From contig NZ_BOSL01000001.1 of the NCBI RefSeq assembly GCF_018403325.1, positions 310,001 to 374,000 of the forward strand: a stretch of 64,000 bases of DNA, in the 5' to 3' direction. Below are positions 8,578 through 17,892 of the stretch, one piece after another (the first letter of the stretch is position 1; the number at the start of each line of letters is the position of its first letter). Under the pieces are notes generated by a model, which was given only the letters and a program-made list of their open reading frames with translations, was not told the origin of the DNA and made no database searches. The DNA comes from Paenibacillus vini. GTDB lineage: Bacteria > Bacillota > Bacilli > Paenibacillales > Paenibacillaceae. A program made the translations under genes and the position numbers.

Positions 8578-8703
8578 ATGAATGCGCTTACATATAAAGC
8601 GAACCCAATGGAAGGGCTCATGCGTCCGCGACCCGTAGCGCCGGCCGTAACCGACCACACCATGTTAACAGTCAGGAGGTGTATCTTTGAAGACAACCAA
8701 TAA
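8578..8703 (+). CDS. Possible leader peptide overlapping the first permease gene
   Basis: GGAGGTG at 8569-8575 precedes two ATGs. The ATG at 8578 opens a 41-codon frame whose TAA lies inside the first codons of the permease gene; the ATG at 8582 opens an 18-codon frame ending at 8638. The strong ribosome site has no other gene to serve, so one of the two frames may be translated and coupled to the permease. No similarity to a known peptide is recognised. Confidence 0.3.
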   Translation: MNALTYKANPMEGLMRPRPVAPAVTDHTMLTVRRCIFEDNQ

Positions 8704-9601
8704 CAGGCTGGCGGCCAGAATCTACAAGCACCGCTATCTCTATCTCATGGTGCTTCCCGGTTTTCTGACGATATTAATTTTTCACTATTTTCCGATGTAC
8801 GGAATTTTAATCGCTTTCAAAGACTTCAACGCTTCCAAGGGAATCTGGGGAAGCGAATGGGTGGGGTTCAAGTACTTCACTTCCTTCTTTCACGATCCCA
8901 TGGCGTTCAGGGTTTTGAAGAACACGTTGCTTCTGGGTTTGTATACTTTATTATGGTCGTTTCCGGCGCCGATTATCTTGGCCCTGTTGTTTAATGAACT
9001 GAAAAACAAGGGCTTTAAGAAGCTCGTGCAGACGGTTTCTTATTTCCCGCATTTTATTTCGGTCGTCATTGTTGCTGGGCTGCTTAAGGAATTTACGGCG
9101 AGAGACGGTTTGTTTAACAAAATCGTCGGCTTCTTCGGCGGAGATGCGATTATGTTTCTTCTCGAGCCCGGCTATTTCCGGACCATCTTTATCTCTTCCG
9201 GCATATGGCAGGGCGTCGGGTTCGGCACGATCATCTATCTTGCCGCATTAAGCGGAATAGATCCTACGCTCTATGACGTAGCCGAGGTAGACGGCGCAGG
9301 CCGATGGAGGAAGGTTTTGAACGTCACTTGGCCATCGCTCAAGCCGACCACGATCATTTTGCTGATTTTTGCCGTGGGGGGAATCCTCGGGAGCGATTTC
9401 CAGAAGATCATTCTGCTCTATTCGCCCGAGACTTACGAGGTGGCGGATGTCATCGGATCCTATGTTTATCGCCAAGGTATACTGGGCGCGCAATACGAAT
9501 ACACGACGGCCATCGGATTATTCATGTCGGTGATTTCCTTTAGTATTCTTTTCTTGACCAATTGGATAAGCCGGAAAGTATCAGAGACGAGTTTGTTCTA
9601 G
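8687..9601 (+). CDS. Sugar ABC transporter permease 1 (LplB family)
   Basis: The 304-residue integral membrane protein has about six predicted spanning segments, the first at residues 16-36. The cytoplasmic EAA loop reads YDVAEVDGAGRWRKVLNVTWPSLKP (about residues 198-222), the site that docks the ATPase. It starts at TTG, supported by AGGAGGT seven bases upstream. It is the first gene of an importer operon with a second permease and a solute-binding lipoprotein. No ATPase gene is present, as is usual for this carbohydrate subfamily, which relies on a shared MsmX-type ATPase elsewhere. Confidence 0.9.
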   Translation: MKTTNNRLAARIYKHRYLYLMVLPGFLTILIFHYFPMYGILIAFKDFNASKGIWGSEWVGFKYFTSFFHDPMAFRVLKNTLLLGLYTLLWSFPAPIILALLFNELKNKGFKKLVQTVSYFPHFISVVIVAGLLKEFTARDGLFNKIVGFFGGDAIMFLLEPGYFRTIFISSGIWQGVGFGTIIYLAALSGIDPTLYDVAEVDGAGRWRKVLNVTWPSLKPTTIILLIFAVGGILGSDFQKIILLYSPETYEVADVIGSYVYRQGILGAQYEYTTAIGLFMSVISFSILFLTNWISRKVSETSLF

Positions 9602-9609
9602 GTGGTGGG

Positions 9610-10509
9610 ATGTTGAAAAAGGCTAGCTTAGGTTCCAGAATTTTCGATGCAATAAATCTTCTTATCATGCTATTCATCCTGGTTGTCGTGCTGTATCCGA
9701 TACTGAACATTATCGCGACATCACTAAGCGGCACGCGTTACATCTCCTCCGGGAGCGTAACGATTTGGCCTAAGGGATTTAACCTGGAAGCATATACGAC
9801 GGTATTTAACGATCCTTACATTTTCAAAGGGTATCTGAACTCGATCATTTATGCGGTCGGATCTACGGGCATCATGCTGCTATTTACGGCGTTGATGGCC
9901 TATCCGCTCACGATCCCGGGATTTGCGGGCAAGAAATTTCTGACCATTTTTCTTATGATCACGATGTTTTTCGGCGGCGGCTTGATCCCGACCTATCTGC
10001 TTATGCGCGGTCTGAACCTGCTGGATACGGTTTGGGTCATGATTCTTCCCGGCGCGATCAGCGCTTACAACGTGTTTCTGTTCCGGACCTTCTTTCTGAA
10101 CATTCCCGCCGAGCTGAAGGACTCCGCCTATATCGACGGGGCGAACGACCTGGTCGTTCTGTTCAAGATCATCCTGCCGTTGTCGAAGGCGTTGTTCGCA
10201 ACCTTTGCGCTATTCGGTCTGGTAGGAAGCTGGAACGGCTGGTTCGAGGCTTTGATTTATCTCCGGGACCAGGATAAGTACCCATTGCAGATGGTGTTGA
10301 GAAATTACCTGTTCACCTTGGATGCGACTGCGATTCAAGGACGGATCGGAGGCGGCTCGGTCGCCGTCAACGGCCCGGGGGACACGCTCGATCCGAAGGC
10401 GGTACGAATGAGCGTCATTATTATTACCATGTTTCCGATCATGTGCATTTACCCGTTCTTCCAGAAGCATTTCACCAAAGGAATATTCGTCGGCTCCATC
10501 AAAGGTTAA
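9610..10509 (+). CDS. Sugar ABC transporter permease 2 (YtcP/AraQ family)
   Basis: A 299-residue membrane protein of the carbohydrate CUT1 type. The EAA loop is DSAYIDGANDLVVLFKIILPLSK and the C-terminus FTKGIFVGSIKG is typical of the YtcP group. A longer frame begins at TTG 9562 inside the previous gene; the ATG at 9610 was chosen because GGTGGTGGG precedes it and it starts nine bases after the upstream stop. It should pair with the LplB-like permease to form the import channel. Confidence 0.9.
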   Translation: MLKKASLGSRIFDAINLLIMLFILVVVLYPILNIIATSLSGTRYISSGSVTIWPKGFNLEAYTTVFNDPYIFKGYLNSIIYAVGSTGIMLLFTALMAYPLTIPGFAGKKFLTIFLMITMFFGGGLIPTYLLMRGLNLLDTVWVMILPGAISAYNVFLFRTFFLNIPAELKDSAYIDGANDLVVLFKIILPLSKALFATFALFGLVGSWNGWFEALIYLRDQDKYPLQMVLRNYLFTLDATAIQGRIGGGSVAVNGPGDTLDPKAVRMSVIIITMFPIMCIYPFFQKHFTKGIFVGSIKG

Positions 10510-10612
10510 GGGCGGATATGGCGGTGCAGGGAGGTGAGTGCGCAAAGAGTACATTGCAAGCGGATTGTGGATTCGAATAAGCGGTTTATCGTACGAAATA
10601 GGGGGAAATTGA

Positions 10613-12241
10613 ATGAACAAACTGGCAAAAATGCTGATCCTTGGATTGGCCACGCTGATGGTTTTTTCCGGATGTTCGAAGGATTCCAAAAATTATGCCG
10701 ACAAGGGAGACGATCAGGGTCAGGAAGTGGTGCGCTTCTCGGTGACGCTGCCGGCGAGCGGCGTGGACAATCCGAACAGTTTGGTAGGCAAGGAATGGCA
10801 CAAACGCATGGAAGCATACATGGGCAAAAAGGTAGAAATCAAATATAACTATATTCCGTCTTCCGAGTATGACGAGAAAGTCAAGCTCATGATCGCCAGC
10901 GACGATCTGACGGACTTTTTCGTGACGCCTTTATTCTATGATACGACCGAAATGGCCGAACAAGGCCAGCTCCTTGAGTTGAGCCAGTATAAAGATTTAA
11001 TGCCGAACTATATGAACTACATTGGCAAGGTAAAGAACGGGATGAAGCGGGTAACGGATGCCGACGGCAAAATGTACACCTTTAAAGAAACCTCCACGCC
11101 CAGATTCCCCGAGGACCGCGGCATGCTCATCCAGAATACGTCCGCTTACCGCTATGACGTGTTCGAGGCCAATAACATCAAAGTTCCGGAAACGCTCGAT
11201 GAATTCTATGAGGCTGCCAAAAAACTTAAAGAACTCTACCCCGACAAATATCCCGTCGCGACCAAATGGAATAGCTTGAGATCGCTGTTCTCCGCGAACC
11301 ATATCCGGGACGAAATTTTCTGGGACGGTGAGAAGTACGTATACGGGGTGCTGGATGAAGGATATAAAGATGCGCTCCAATTTGCGAATAAGCTGTATTC
11401 GGAAAAGCTGCTGGATCCGGAGTACACCATTGATACGGACGATACGCTGAAAAGAAAAGCGCTGAACGGCGACAACTTTATGTGGCTGACGCAGTGGTTC
11501 ACTACGCCGGCCGAGTATACGAGAACGGCCGACGACGGCAAGATTTTCGCGGTGTCGCTGTATCCTGACAATCCGAAGTACGGAAAGGCCTGGCAAGAGG
11601 TCGTAAACGGCAATACCCCCGACTTGGGCTGGGGCGTCTACGGCGTAAGCTCAAAAGTGAAAAACCCCGAAGAATTGATTAAATTCATCGATTATCAGTA
11701 TTCGGATGAAATGATCCAACTCATCACTTGGGGAATCGAGGGCACGACCTATACAATCGGGGAAGACGGCGTTCCGACCTTTGTCGACTCGCTGAAAACG
11801 GCCAAGGATCCCTGGTTGGAAGGCGATAAATACGGCATGCGCGCAAGTCGCAATTATAACCCCGGCTTGCAGATGGTGAGCGACGCGAGAGCGTTCGTGG
11901 ATTTTGCCGCAACGGACTATACGGTATTTGGCGGCAAATATGAAGAGGTGCCGATAGAGAAGGCGGAATTCCTGACAAGTCTGCCTATGCCCGAGAACGA
12001 CTATGTTCCTTCCTGGTTGAGCGAACCGTCGATTCAACTCACGGGCAGCGAAAGCCAGCGGGTCTCGGAGATTATGAACCCGATCAAGACGTTCGTTACG
12101 GAAGAACAGGCCAAATTCGTGGCAGGCAAGAACAGCTTTGACAATTGGCAGGCATTTACCGATAAGGTCAAAAAAATGGGCAACATTGACGAAGCGCTGA
12201 AAATCTATAACGATGCCGCTCAAAGAGCGCTAGGAAATTAA
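10613..12241 (+). CDS. Extracellular solute-binding lipoprotein of ABC importer 1 (LipO-like)
   Basis: The 542-residue protein carries a lipoprotein signal (LATLMVFSGC) and the large two-lobed fold of family 1 sugar-binding proteins. The length and acidic, aromatic-rich sequence fit the LipO/LplA group that binds oligosaccharides rather than monosaccharides. A GGGGGAAATTG segment precedes the ATG. It is third in the importer operon and is followed by a mannosidase gene, so the ligand is plausibly a mannose-containing oligosaccharide, which is inference. Confidence 0.9.
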   Translation: MNKLAKMLILGLATLMVFSGCSKDSKNYADKGDDQGQEVVRFSVTLPASGVDNPNSLVGKEWHKRMEAYMGKKVEIKYNYIPSSEYDEKVKLMIASDDLTDFFVTPLFYDTTEMAEQGQLLELSQYKDLMPNYMNYIGKVKNGMKRVTDADGKMYTFKETSTPRFPEDRGMLIQNTSAYRYDVFEANNIKVPETLDEFYEAAKKLKELYPDKYPVATKWNSLRSLFSANHIRDEIFWDGEKYVYGVLDEGYKDALQFANKLYSEKLLDPEYTIDTDDTLKRKALNGDNFMWLTQWFTTPAEYTRTADDGKIFAVSLYPDNPKYGKAWQEVVNGNTPDLGWGVYGVSSKVKNPEELIKFIDYQYSDEMIQLITWGIEGTTYTIGEDGVPTFVDSLKTAKDPWLEGDKYGMRASRNYNPGLQMVSDARAFVDFAATDYTVFGGKYEEVPIEKAEFLTSLPMPENDYVPSWLSEPSIQLTGSESQRVSEIMNPIKTFVTEEQAKFVAGKNSFDNWQAFTDKVKKMGNIDEALKIYNDAAQRALGN

Positions 12242-12252
12242 TAGTTAGTCGT

Positions 12253-12280
12253 CCCTCCGCTGCAAGGCCGCCGCGGAGGG
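12253..12280 (+). other. GC-rich stem-loop after the binding-protein gene
   Basis: CCCTCCGC and GCGGAGGG form a perfect 8-base stem without a following T run. This placement is common in importer operons, where such a structure protects the binding-protein mRNA or lowers downstream expression; it is not a convincing terminator. Confidence 0.45.
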
Positions 12281-12342
12281 GCGGTATGTCGCAAGTCGAT
12301 AGATCAAATCAAAGATAACGAAACCATAGGATGTGAGAAACC

Positions 12343-15300
12343 TTGAGTGAAAAAAAAGAGATTTTATTCCATGCGGAAAAGCTGCTAAACAAAAGAGATC
12401 AATTTATGATCACGAAGCTTTCTTCGATAGATTTTTCCGGTTTTACGACAATGGAACAACTGTTCATTCATGAAATGGATGGACAACCGTTCCGGAGCGT
12501 CGCTCCGGGTCAACGGTGGGGAGAAAAATGGGGATACGGCTGGTTCCGTGGGGCCGTCGTCGTTCCCGAGGAGGCCGAAGGCAAACGGCTTGTGGCCAAG
12601 CTTGATTTCGGTTCCGAAGCGACCGTATACATTAACGGTATCGTGAGCGGCGCGAAAGACCTTAACCATCATTACTTAACTTTAACCCGTTCGGCGAAAG
12701 CCGGCGAGCAATTTGAAATCGTCGCGGAAGCGTATGCCGGACATTCGGATTCCAGACCGACGTTCGGGGAGTCGCAGCTCTGCGTTTTTGAAGAGGAAGT
12801 CTATCAGTTTTTTATCGATTTGGAATGCTTGTACGATCTCCGCAATACTCTTGATGCCAGATCCCTTCGCGTTGCGGAGATTGATCGTTGCCTGACTCAG
12901 GTGTTCGCGACGATCGACCTGACCTTGCGTCAGGAATCGCTCTGTGAGAACGCAAAGCAGTGCCGGAAGATCATGGAGCCGCTCCTCTCCTGCGTAAACG
13001 GATCGACGGCGCCGACCCTGTACCTGATGGGACAGTCCCACCTGGATGTCGCCTGGTTGTGGCCGATAGCGGAGACGAAGCGGAAGATTGCGCGGACCAT
13101 GTCCAATCAGCTGGCGCTCATGGACGAATATCCCGAATACACTTACACCCAGAGCCAGCCGTATTTGTTCCAGGTGGTCAAGACGCTGTATCCGGAGCTG
13201 TATGCGCGAATCAAACAGGCGGTGAAGGAAGGGAGAATCGTTCCCGAAGGTTCCATGTGGGTAGAGCCCGATACGAATCTGCCTAGCGGCGAGAGCCTAA
13301 TTCGCCAGGCGATGCACGGCAAGCGGTTCTTCAAGGACGAATTCGGCGTGGACAACGAGATGCTGTGGCTGCCGGACGTCTTCGGCTATACCGGAAATCT
13401 GCCGCAAATCATGAAGGGTTGCGGGATCCATTATTTTGCGTCTACAAAGTTGTTCGGCACTTACGATAATGTAGCGGACCCGTTCCCCCACAATACATTC
13501 ATGTGGGAAGGGATCGACGGTTCGCAAATTTTGACGCATCTGATGAACTACGGCGATTATTACCCGATTCGGATCAATCCGTCGTTCTTAATCGATCAGT
13601 GGAACGATCGCGTTCAGCTTGAAGGCATTTCTACGCGGCTTACCCAGTTCGGACACGGCGACGGGGGCGGCGGATCCAATCGGGATGATCTCGAATTTAT
13701 GCGCAGGCTCGGCAATTTGGAGGGCGTTCCCAAGACGAAGCATGGTTCGCCGATTGAATTTTTCGAGGATCAAATTGAAAAAGGCATTCCTGACGCCAAA
13801 TACGTAGGAGAGCTCTACTATCCTGCTCACCGCGGGACTTATACGACGCAAGCGATCATTAAAAAGCTGAACCGGAAGGCGGAAATCGGTTTCCGCGAGG
13901 CGGAGCTTTGGGGGGCTGCGGCGGAGTTGCTTAATAACCGGGCTTACCCTTACGAGGATCTGGACCGGCTATGGAAGACTCTGCTGCTGCACCAGTTCCA
14001 CGACATTCTGCCTGGCTCCTCCATCCATCGCGTCCATGAAGAGGCGCAGATGGAGCTGAAGGCATTGAATGAGAACGTGTACGACTTGGCTTCGGATACA
14101 AGAGATGCGCTCATGGACGGCGATGTCTCCCGAGTAACCGTCTTTAACTCGCTGTCCTGGCCGAGAAAGGAACTGGTCGCGTTGCCTGTTGGCGTTCGTG
14201 GCATTGCGGACGGGAACGGAGCGGTTCTGCCGGTGCAAGTGCACGAAGGCGTTACCTATGCCGAGGTGGAGGCCCCTTCCATGGGCTGGTCGACGTACAG
14301 GACTGAAGCGGAAGTGACGGATGTTCCTTCAGCGTCTGCAGTCCTTGCCACGGCATCGCGACTGGAGAACGAATGGATGGAGCTTGAAATTAACGAGCGG
14401 GGCGAGATAACGGCTATTTATGATAAGGAGACCGGCATGGAATGGGCGGCGGATCGCTGCAACGTCATGCGGATGTACCGGGATCAAAATTCGGATTTCG
14501 ATGCTTGGGAGATCGATCGGCGCTATCGCTTGGCACCCCTCGAGCTTACTGCAAGCGCTAAGGTATCCGTTACCGCGAACGGCCCGCTCTTCGCGAATAT
14601 CCGGGTTGAGCGCGAACTGAACCAATCGACAATGGTTCAGGATATCCGGCTCTGTGCCGGCAGCCGCCGGGTGGAATTCCATACGACGATTCACTGGCGC
14701 GAGAAGAACAAGCTGCTAAAGGTCGATTTCCCGGTTCGCGTTCACACAAACGAGTCGCTGCAGGAAATTCAGTTCGGTTACGTCAAGCGGCCGAATCATG
14801 ACTCACGTCCGCATGATGCGGACCGTTACGAAGTGGTTCAGCATAAATGGTCGGCGCTTGCGGAGGCGAACCGCGGCTTCGGGCTGCTGAACGACAGCAA
14901 ATACGGGATCTCCGTCAACGACAACACGATGAGCTTGACGCTGCTTCGGGCTCCGACGTATCCGGACGAGACGTCCGATCAAGGGGTGCACCAATTTACT
15001 TACGGATTTACGTTCTGGAACGGCGCGTTCCTGGGCAGTCCCGTCGTACGGGAAGCCTACGAGCTGAACTATCCCGTCAGCCTCGTATCCGGAGGAAGCC
15101 GTGAGGCGCAATCGTTGCTCGCCATCGATCAAGCCAATGTGATCGCGGAGACGGTCAAACTTGCCGAAGACGGATCGGGCGATTGGATCGTGCGTCTGTA
15201 CGAGAGCAAGGGAGCTTCCGTAGAGTGCGGGCTTCACTTTGGGCTGTCCATTGCGGCGGTTTACGAGACGAATATGCTGGAGGAGAAGTTGGCGGATTTG

Positions 15301-15390
15301 CCGCACGAGGGCGAAGAGGTATCGCTTCAGTTCCGTCCGTTCGAGGTGAAGACGATTCGGCTCCGTCCGAACGGGAGGAATAGAGGATGA
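12343..15390 (+). CDS. GH38 alpha-mannosidase
   Basis: A retaining, zinc-dependent exo-alpha-mannosidase of 1015 residues, normal for bacterial GH38. The N-terminal domain (1-225) is followed by the catalytic domain with HLDVAWLWP, where His233 and Asp235 are zinc ligands. LPDVFGYTG supplies the nucleophile Asp345, and LLHQFHDILPGS supplies the last zinc ligand His553. The rest is the beta-rich C-terminal region. No signal peptide is seen, so it acts in the cytoplasm on imported oligosaccharides. The TTG start is weakly supported (AGGATGTGAG upstream). Its stop overlaps the next start by four bases. Confidence 0.93.
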   Translation: MSEKKEILFHAEKLLNKRDQFMITKLSSIDFSGFTTMEQLFIHEMDGQPFRSVAPGQRWGEKWGYGWFRGAVVVPEEAEGKRLVAKLDFGSEATVYINGIVSGAKDLNHHYLTLTRSAKAGEQFEIVAEAYAGHSDSRPTFGESQLCVFEEEVYQFFIDLECLYDLRNTLDARSLRVAEIDRCLTQVFATIDLTLRQESLCENAKQCRKIMEPLLSCVNGSTAPTLYLMGQSHLDVAWLWPIAETKRKIARTMSNQLALMDEYPEYTYTQSQPYLFQVVKTLYPELYARIKQAVKEGRIVPEGSMWVEPDTNLPSGESLIRQAMHGKRFFKDEFGVDNEMLWLPDVFGYTGNLPQIMKGCGIHYFASTKLFGTYDNVADPFPHNTFMWEGIDGSQILTHLMNYGDYYPIRINPSFLIDQWNDRVQLEGISTRLTQFGHGDGGGGSNRDDLEFMRRLGNLEGVPKTKHGSPIEFFEDQIEKGIPDAKYVGELYYPAHRGTYTTQAIIKKLNRKAEIGFREAELWGAAAELLNNRAYPYEDLDRLWKTLLLHQFHDILPGSSIHRVHEEAQMELKALNENVYDLASDTRDALMDGDVSRVTVFNSLSWPRKELVALPVGVRGIADGNGAVLPVQVHEGVTYAEVEAPSMGWSTYRTEAEVTDVPSASAVLATASRLENEWMELEINERGEITAIYDKETGMEWAADRCNVMRMYRDQNSDFDAWEIDRRYRLAPLELTASAKVSVTANGPLFANIRVERELNQSTMVQDIRLCAGSRRVEFHTTIHWREKNKLLKVDFPVRVHTNESLQEIQFGYVKRPNHDSRPHDADRYEVVQHKWSALAEANRGFGLLNDSKYGISVNDNTMSLTLLRAPTYPDETSDQGVHQFTYGFTFWNGAFLGSPVVREAYELNYPVSLVSGGSREAQSLLAIDQANVIAETVKLAEDGSGDWIVRLYESKGASVECGLHFGLSIAAVYETNMLEEKLADLPHEGEEVSLQFRPFEVKTIRLRPNGRNRG

Positions 15391-16055
15391 AACTGAAAGA
15401 AGGGCAACGCCTGGTTCTGATCGGCGACTCGATCACGGACTGCGAACGTAAATATCCGTACGGGGAAGGGCTGTTCCAAGGCGTCGGCAAAGGGTATGTC
15501 GCGCTCGTGGATGCGATGCTGCAGGTTGCATATCCCGAGCTCTCCATCCGCGTGACGAATATGGGCATCGGCGGCAATACGGTTCGGGATTTGCAGGCCA
15601 GATGGCAGACGGACGTGCTTGATCTGAAGCCGGATTGGTTGACGGTCATGATCGGTATTAACGATGTATGGCGGGAGTTTGACCAACCCGCGATCCCGGA
15701 GTCGCATGTGGGTCTTGAAGAATATGAGCGGACCCTGGAAGAACTGGTGCGTTCTTCGCAGCCCGGTCTGCAAGGGCTCGTGATCATGACGCCGTTCTAT
15801 CTGGAGCCGAATACCGAAGACCGCATGCGCAGCCGGATGGACGAGTTCGGGCTTGCGGCCAAGCGGGTTGCGGAGCGGGTAGGCGCCCTATTCGTGGATA
15901 CGCAGGCGACTTTCGCCGCCCAATTCGACTACGTGCATCCTACTGCGCTGGCCTCCGACCGGGTGCATCCGAACTTGAGCGGTCATCTGTTGATTGCACG
16001 CGCACTGCTGGCGGCGATCGGCTTCGACTGGTCGCGCATGCGGGCCGGTTCCTGA
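15387..16055 (+). CDS. SGNH/GDSL hydrolase (probable sugar acetylesterase)
   Basis: A 222-residue single-domain esterase with all four SGNH blocks: LIGDSITD (catalytic Ser), MGIGGNT (Gly), IGINDVW (Asn) and SDRVHPN with the Asp-x-x-His pair near the C-terminus. No signal peptide is present. ATGA overlap with the mannosidase indicates coupled translation, so it likely deacetylates the same imported oligosaccharide. Its complete Asp-His pair distinguishes it from the two CE2-like esterases further downstream. Confidence 0.88.
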   Translation: MKLKEGQRLVLIGDSITDCERKYPYGEGLFQGVGKGYVALVDAMLQVAYPELSIRVTNMGIGGNTVRDLQARWQTDVLDLKPDWLTVMIGINDVWREFDQPAIPESHVGLEEYERTLEELVRSSQPGLQGLVIMTPFYLEPNTEDRMRSRMDEFGLAAKRVAERVGALFVDTQATFAAQFDYVHPTALASDRVHPNLSGHLLIARALLAAIGFDWSRMRAGS

Positions 16056-16211
16056 CGTCAAATGCCTGATTCATGGAGCGGTATGGCTTGAAAATCCCAG
16101 GCAGGGAGGTGGTTTGTGGGGGAGAGTTCATCATCGGCGGTTTGAATAGAGGACGTTCGACGACGCAACGATTTCATTTTATCAAAACGACAAAGGTCGG
16201 GAGGTAAGTAA

Positions 16212-17834
16212 ATGAAAATGAAACAGTGGAAAAATGCGGGGATATGGGCTTGCATCATGCTGATGGCCATGACGGCACCGGGCGTCGTGACGGCGGCGCA
16301 AGCGGCGGAAGACAGCGCCGGGCAAGATGTGAGCATCGCGAAGAAGGCGGTCCGGAAGCCGTTCACGATCAAGGTCGTGGATGCCGAGACGGGCCGGGGC
16401 ATTCCTCTTGTTGAACTGAAGACGACGAACAACGTTCTGTATTATACGGATAGTGCCGGTGTCGTGGTCTTCGACGAGCCCGGCTTGATGGATCAGTCGG
16501 TCTTCTTCCATTTGTCGAGCCACGGCTACGACTTCCCTGCTGACATGTTCGGCAATCGCGGGCAAGCCGTACAGACCACCCCCGGGGGCATGATTACGAT
16601 CGAGATGAACCGGGTTAACATCGCGGAACGGCTATATCGGGTTACGGGACAGGGCATCTACCGCGACAGCGTGCTGCTTGGTTTGAATGCGCCGATCCAG
16701 GAACCGTTGATTAATGGTCTGGTCATGGGGCAGGATTCCGTACAGACGATCGAGTACAACAATAAGCTTTACTGGTTCTGGGGCGATACCGACAGACCGG
16801 CCTATCCGCTGGGGAACTTCCGCGTGACGGGAGCGACTTCCGAACTGCCGCAAAACAGCGGATTGGACCCGGACGTCGGTGTAAATCTGAAGTATTTTAC
16901 GAAAGACGACGGTTTCGTCAAAAGCTTGGTACCGCAGCTACCCGACGGCGCCGGAATCGCCTGGGTGTTCGGTTTGATGACCGCCGAGGACAACGCCGGA
17001 CAGGAGCGTCTGCTCGCCGGTTACAGCACGCATAATCCCGATCTCACTGCCTTCGGCATTCTTGCCTTTAACGACAATACGAAGGAGTTCGAACAGGTCG
17101 TCGAGTTCCCTTCCAAAGACGATTGGCGCCATCCGGGCGGCCAGGCGATGTATTACGAGGAGAACGGGTCGGGCTACTGGCTCTTTACCGAACACCGGAT
17201 GCCAAATTTGCGCGTTGCCGCCAGCTATGACGCCATCATCGATTATACCCAATACGAATCGTTCACGTGCTTGACTCCGGGAACGGCATACAACGGGGCT
17301 CAAACGTCGCTGGAACGCGACGCGGACGGCAAGCTCGTCTGGGGCTGGAAGAAGAACACGCCGCCGCTTACCCAGAATCAAGAGAAGGAACTCATTAATT
17401 TAGGTTTGATCCAAATGGATGACCCGCATTATAATCAATTGAAAGATGCCGATACCGGCGAAGCGGTGGAAATCGCCTTCAGCTCCGTCGAATGGAACGA
17501 TTACCGGCAGCGTTACGTAATGATCGGGCAACAGATGCAAGGCAAGACGTCGGTGCTCGGGGAAATTTGGTATGCGGAAGCTTCGGCCCCTCAAGGCCCT
17601 TGGACTACTGCCAAAAAGATCGTAACGCATAACGATTATACTTTTTATAACGTGGCCCAGCACAAGAACTTCAGCAAAGATGGCGGCCGGGTGATTTACT
17701 TCGAGGGGACTTATACGAATACGTTCACGAGTCATGTCCCGACGCCGCGGTATAACTACAATCAAGTCATGTATAAACTCGATTTGGCGAATCCGGAGCT
17801 GGGGCTTGAGCCAGTTCAAGGAACCTCCAATTAA
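16212..17834 (+). CDS. Secreted protein of unknown function, predicted beta-propeller glycosidase-like
   Basis: The 540-residue protein has a signal peptide (residues 1-31, ending VTAAQA). A small beta domain at about 50-135 resembles carboxypeptidase-regulatory or rubredoxin-like folds (VDAETGRGIPLVELKTTN). A long region then has propeller-style strands: KLYWFWGDTDRP, RLLAGYSTHN, YWLFTEHRMPNLRVA and EIWYAEASAPQGPW. The last motif occurs in GH43/GH130-type propellers. I do not recognise a named family. GGGAGGTAAGTAA precedes the ATG. Lying between an esterase and a TIM-barrel gene in the mannosidase operon, it may act outside the cell on the polymer. Confidence 0.55.
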   Translation: MKMKQWKNAGIWACIMLMAMTAPGVVTAAQAAEDSAGQDVSIAKKAVRKPFTIKVVDAETGRGIPLVELKTTNNVLYYTDSAGVVVFDEPGLMDQSVFFHLSSHGYDFPADMFGNRGQAVQTTPGGMITIEMNRVNIAERLYRVTGQGIYRDSVLLGLNAPIQEPLINGLVMGQDSVQTIEYNNKLYWFWGDTDRPAYPLGNFRVTGATSELPQNSGLDPDVGVNLKYFTKDDGFVKSLVPQLPDGAGIAWVFGLMTAEDNAGQERLLAGYSTHNPDLTAFGILAFNDNTKEFEQVVEFPSKDDWRHPGGQAMYYEENGSGYWLFTEHRMPNLRVAASYDAIIDYTQYESFTCLTPGTAYNGAQTSLERDADGKLVWGWKKNTPPLTQNQEKELINLGLIQMDDPHYNQLKDADTGEAVEIAFSSVEWNDYRQRYVMIGQQMQGKTSVLGEIWYAEASAPQGPWTTAKKIVTHNDYTFYNVAQHKNFSKDGGRVIYFEGTYTNTFTSHVPTPRYNYNQVMYKLDLANPELGLEPVQGTSN

Positions 17835-17892
17835 TAGAGCGCGCCGATCGAAATCTGACTGACACTTCTGTTCATTGAGGGAGGATCATGAA

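Noticed and set aside
12253-12280. Terminator between the binding-protein gene and the mannosidase gene
   Set aside because: The stem has no T run, and the genes are in the same direction with a short gap; it is better read as an mRNA-stabilising or attenuating structure.
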